Shown here in pieces: positions 61,464-64,000 of a DNA stretch of 64,000 nt. Position 1 is the stretch's first letter. Each line of letters begins with the position of its first letter. The stretch lies in the NCBI GenBank assembly GCA_937906775.1, contig CALCUD010000025.1:1-64000 (forward strand), read 5' to 3'. The translations under genes were made by a program, and so were the position numbers. Below the pieces are notes generated by a model. That model did no database searches, had not been told where the DNA came from, and was given only the letters and a program-made list of their open reading frames with translations. This DNA is from an uncultured Clostridia bacterium. Its GTDB lineage: Bacteria; Bacillota; Clostridia; Christensenellales; Aristaeellaceae.

Positions 61464-63629
61464 TCAGCAGCCCGCTTTGGTCAGGCGGATCACCCGGCTT
61501 GTATAATCCTGTTTCAGCTGGAGCCAATATCCCATATTCATCAGGACCGCGCCCGAATACGCGTTCCCCGCGTCATCGCGGTAAACGGCCTCCGCGTCCA
61601 GTCCGTGCAGCCGGATCCGGAGCGGCGCGGAATTGGGCTGCACCTGCGTGATATACGCGCACAGCATCGCTTCGTTCCGGTCCTCCGATACGAACTGCCA
61701 GGCAGTATAGTTTCCTTCAAACGGGGACAGCAGGCGCCAGAAGTCCCCCTGCTGGACAAGCTTCCTGCACTGTTTGACGCGGCTGACCAGCTGCTCCGCG
61801 ATTGCGAGATCCTCCGCGCTCAGTTTCGACAGATCCAGTTCAAATCCGAAATTGCCGCCGACAGCGACGTCGCCCCGCATCTGCATGCCGGTCACACGGC
61901 CCGTCTGATGGTTCGGGACCGCGCTGACATGCGCTCCCATCGCGGACGGCGGATAAACGAAGGATGTCCCGTACTGGATCTTCAGCCGCTCCACCGCGTC
62001 CGTATCGTCGCTGGTCCAGATCTGCGGCATATAGTACAGCATCCCGGCGTCAAAGCGTCCGCCTCCGCCCGAGCAGCCTTCAAACAGGATCCGTGGATAT
62101 TGTTTTGTCAGCGTGTCCATCACGCGGTATACGCCCAGCATATACCGGTGCTGGGTCTCCATCTGACGCTCCGGCGCCCGGTCGCCCGAGAAGGCTTCCG
62201 TCATGTTCCGGTTCATGTCCCACTTCACATATTCGATGTTCGCACCGGACAGGACGCTGCCCACCGCGCCGATCACATAATCCTGGACCTCCCTGCGGCT
62301 CATGTCGAGGATCAGCTGCTGGCGGCACTCCGTCCGGGGACGGCCATCGACATGCAGGCACCAATCCGGATGCGCGCGATACAGATCGCTGTCCGGCGAA
62401 ACCATTTCCGGCTCAAACCACAGGCCGAATTTCATGCCGAGGGCGTTGATCTTCTCCGCGATGCCCGCGATCCCGCCGGAAAGCTTGTTCCGGTTTTCGA
62501 CCCAGTCGCCCAGCGAATTGTCGTCCCGGTCGCGCTTGCCGAACCATCCGTCATCCAGGACGAACAGCTCCACCCCGATCTGGCGGGCGCGTTTCGCGAT
62601 ATTCAGGAGTTTTTCCTCATTGAAGTCGAAATAAGTCGCTTCCCAGTTGTTGATAAGCACAGGCCGGGGAAGATCCCGCCAGATGCCGCGCACGAGCCTT
62701 TTGCGATACAGGTGGTGATACGTCCGGGACATCCCGTTCAGTCCCCCGTCGGAATAGACGAGCACCGCCTCCGGCGTGCAGAAATTCTCTCCCGGCTCCA
62801 GACGCCAGGAGAATGTCGCCGGGTCCATTCCGGCCGACATCCGGGTGTTTCCCGCGTTATCGACGCAGGAAAGCGCCAGAAAGCTTCCGCTGTAGATCAG
62901 ATTCATCGCCCAGACCTCGCCGGAGAACTCATCCGCGTTCTTCCGGCACAGCGCGATGAACGGGTTTTCCTCATGACCGGACGCGCCGCGCTGGGAGAAA
63001 ATCCGGTATTCGCCCTCCCCCTGCGGCACCCGGACCACGGAGCGTTCCCGGGCCCACGCGCCTTTTAAGTGGATCAGATCGTATCCGTTTCCGTACAGCG
63101 GAACACTGGCGGCCATCACGCCGCGCAATACGGCCGGGGCCTCTCCGCCGTTTTCGATCTCCAGATGACGCGCGATAGCGCCGCTTTCGTTGAACACGGT
63201 ATAGACAGCCGTCACCCGGATCCCGGTCAGCGGATCCCGGAGCAGGATCTCCAGGGAATCCGCCTCCCCGTCCGCCTCTGTATAGGTCGCCGGCAGGCCG
63301 GGCAGCGGCTTCTTCCCGGCGTAAACGCGGCAGGAAACTACGCGCAGGGTCACCACATCATTCCCCTGCGCGTTAACCAGATCCACCGCGGGCGTGCCGT
63401 ACCATCCGCTTCCGCGGGTCGGCAGCTCATGCGGCCGGCGGTACTCGTCCCGGTCAAAGGAGGCCACCGCGTAATAGTTTTCCAGCGCCGGCGTGACCGA
63501 ACCGTCCGGGATCCTTTTCCCCCAGTACAGATTCTCCAGCGCTCCCTGTTCATCCGTGTGAAGGACATAGGAAACCGCTCCGCCGGAAAGATAAAAACAT
63601 TGACTGTTTCTGTCCATAAAGACGCCCAT
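61464..63629 (-). CDS. Alpha-galactosidase, GH36
   Basis: A 721-residue retaining alpha-galactosidase that releases galactose from raffinose-type oligosaccharides or galactomannan fragments. The N-terminal beta-sandwich (about 1-330) precedes the barrel with LFVLDDGWFGKRDRD, FGLWFEPEMV, the nucleophile Asp471 in YVKWDMNR and the acid/base Asp541 in IWTSDDTD. A C-terminal beta domain follows. There is no signal peptide, so it is cytoplasmic. The size and motifs fit the tetrameric bacterial group. GGAGG lies 9 bases before the ATG. The next gene upstream ends 36 bases away, so they may be co-transcribed. Confidence 0.95.
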   Translation of the reverse strand: MGVFMDRNSQCFYLSGGAVSYVLHTDEQGALENLYWGKRIPDGSVTPALENYYAVASFDRDEYRRPHELPTRGSGWYGTPAVDLVNAQGNDVVTLRVVSCRVYAGKKPLPGLPATYTEADGEADSLEILLRDPLTGIRVTAVYTVFNESGAIARHLEIENGGEAPAVLRGVMAASVPLYGNGYDLIHLKGAWARERSVVRVPQGEGEYRIFSQRGASGHEENPFIALCRKNADEFSGEVWAMNLIYSGSFLALSCVDNAGNTRMSAGMDPATFSWRLEPGENFCTPEAVLVYSDGGLNGMSRTYHHLYRKRLVRGIWRDLPRPVLINNWEATYFDFNEEKLLNIAKRARQIGVELFVLDDGWFGKRDRDDNSLGDWVENRNKLSGGIAGIAEKINALGMKFGLWFEPEMVSPDSDLYRAHPDWCLHVDGRPRTECRQQLILDMSRREVQDYVIGAVGSVLSGANIEYVKWDMNRNMTEAFSGDRAPERQMETQHRYMLGVYRVMDTLTKQYPRILFEGCSGGGGRFDAGMLYYMPQIWTSDDTDAVERLKIQYGTSFVYPPSAMGAHVSAVPNHQTGRVTGMQMRGDVAVGGNFGFELDLSKLSAEDLAIAEQLVSRVKQCRKLVQQGDFWRLLSPFEGNYTAWQFVSEDRNEAMLCAYITQVQPNSAPLRIRLHGLDAEAVYRDDAGNAYSGAVLMNMGYWLQLKQDYTSRVIRLTKAGC

Positions 63630-63665
63630 CGGTTTTTTCCTCCTTATCGCCGAAAGCCGGCCGGA

Positions 63666-63998
63666 TCACATCTTCTGTTCCGCCAGGATCTGCCGGATGC
63701 AGGCCATGGCGACCGCGTAGTTTTCCGACAGCGTCGGATAGGCGGAAACCGTCACCCCGCCGGAAGCGTCCCGGTACGCCTTCCGCCCGGTCACAGGAGA
63801 GATCTCCGCGATCCTTCCCTGCCCGTCCACCGTCAGCGTCATCTGATACTCCGCGCCGGTCTCATAGGACGGCCAGCGGATATCCACCGATTCTCCCGGG
63901 TTGTACGCGGTCTGCCTGCCGAGGAACAGATCGTCCAGATCCTTCTGCGTCCAGATATGCCCCGTCGTTCCGTCCGTCCGGAGGGCGTCCGTTCCCTC
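63666..63998 (-). CDS. C-terminal end of an unidentified protein
   Basis: The minus-strand frame is open to the right edge of the window and ends at 63666. The visible 110 residues include LRTDGTTGHIWTQKDLDDLF, NPGESVDIRWPSYETG and a beta-rich MTLTVDGQGRIAEISPVTG, then a helical tail. I recognise no family. Its place just upstream of the GH36 gene, on the same strand, suggests a shared carbohydrate-related operon (inference). Confidence 0.6.
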   Translation of the reverse strand, partial: EGTDALRTDGTTGHIWTQKDLDDLFLGRQTAYNPGESVDIRWPSYETGAEYQMTLTVDGQGRIAEISPVTGRKAYRDASGGVTVSAYPTLSENYAVAMACIRQILAEQKM

Positions 63999-64000
63999 GC

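Overview
The window looks like chromosomal DNA of an anaerobic, carbohydrate-using Bacillota, most likely a gut or rumen member of the Clostridia. The signs are strong GGAGG-type ribosome binding sites, many ATGA start/stop overlaps, an [FeFe]-hydrogenase-related protein, a short-form HisG with HisZ, a PHP-type histidinol phosphatase, secreted multi-SH3 proteins with Pro/Thr linkers, a FeoA-FeoB fusion, and glycoside hydrolases of families GH51, GH43 and GH36. No rRNA, CRISPR array, intact prophage or insertion sequence is visible. The assignment to Clostridia is inference from gene content.

Layout. 1-5.3 kb: two hybrid sensor kinases on the + strand flank a secreted solute-binding protein fused to a 5'-nucleotidase-type C-terminal domain. 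5.3-6.2 kb: a small graveyard with an integrase relic and a reading frame carrying an in-frame stop. 6.2-10.2 kb: a nitroreductase, a DUF3784-like membrane protein, a double GNAT acetyltransferase and two secreted proteins. 10.3-20.1 kb: a long minus-strand run. In transcription order it holds a deoxycytidylate deaminase, a DUF6062 protein, a putative redox or H2-sensing module (DRTGG, RsbW-like ATPase, [FeFe]-hydrogenase-like protein, DRTGG, PHP), a chromate-transporter pair, an AraC regulator, a sirtuin, a PfkB kinase and a GH51 arabinofuranosidase. 20.2-22.9 kb: a phosphodiesterase, tRNA-fMet and tRNA-Met, and a LacI regulator coupled to a sugar-isomerase-like TIM barrel.

22.9-34.0 kb: a heterodimeric ABC exporter, a membrane GGDEF/EAL protein, a copper ATPase with a second metal-binding domain at its C-terminus, a PHP protein, and a free-standing CARF-nuclease (Card1/Can2-like, DUF1887) with no CRISPR locus near it. 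34.2-38.4 kb: a MacAB-like transporter operon with two different adaptor proteins. 38.6-47.7 kb: a truncated surface protein beside a complete ten-gene histidine operon (hisZ-G-D-C-B-H-A-F-IE-K) whose promoter spacer holds a palindrome. 48-55.5 kb: a six-SH3 secreted protein, a HAD phosphatase, a B12-binding radical SAM protein, small membrane proteins, an S24-type repressor with a coupled small ORF, and a GH43 enzyme. 55.6-64 kb: two MATE exporters, FeoAB under a promoter with a metalloregulator-like palindrome, a GH36 alpha-galactosidase and the end of an unidentified gene.

The strongest candidates for undescribed biology are the CARF nuclease outside CRISPR, the hydrogenase-like sensor module lacking the proton-shuttle cysteine, and the solute-binding/5'-nucleotidase fusion placed between hybrid kinases. 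Starts were chosen from Shine-Dalgarno spacing and gene overlap. Family names are from recognisable motifs, without a database search.
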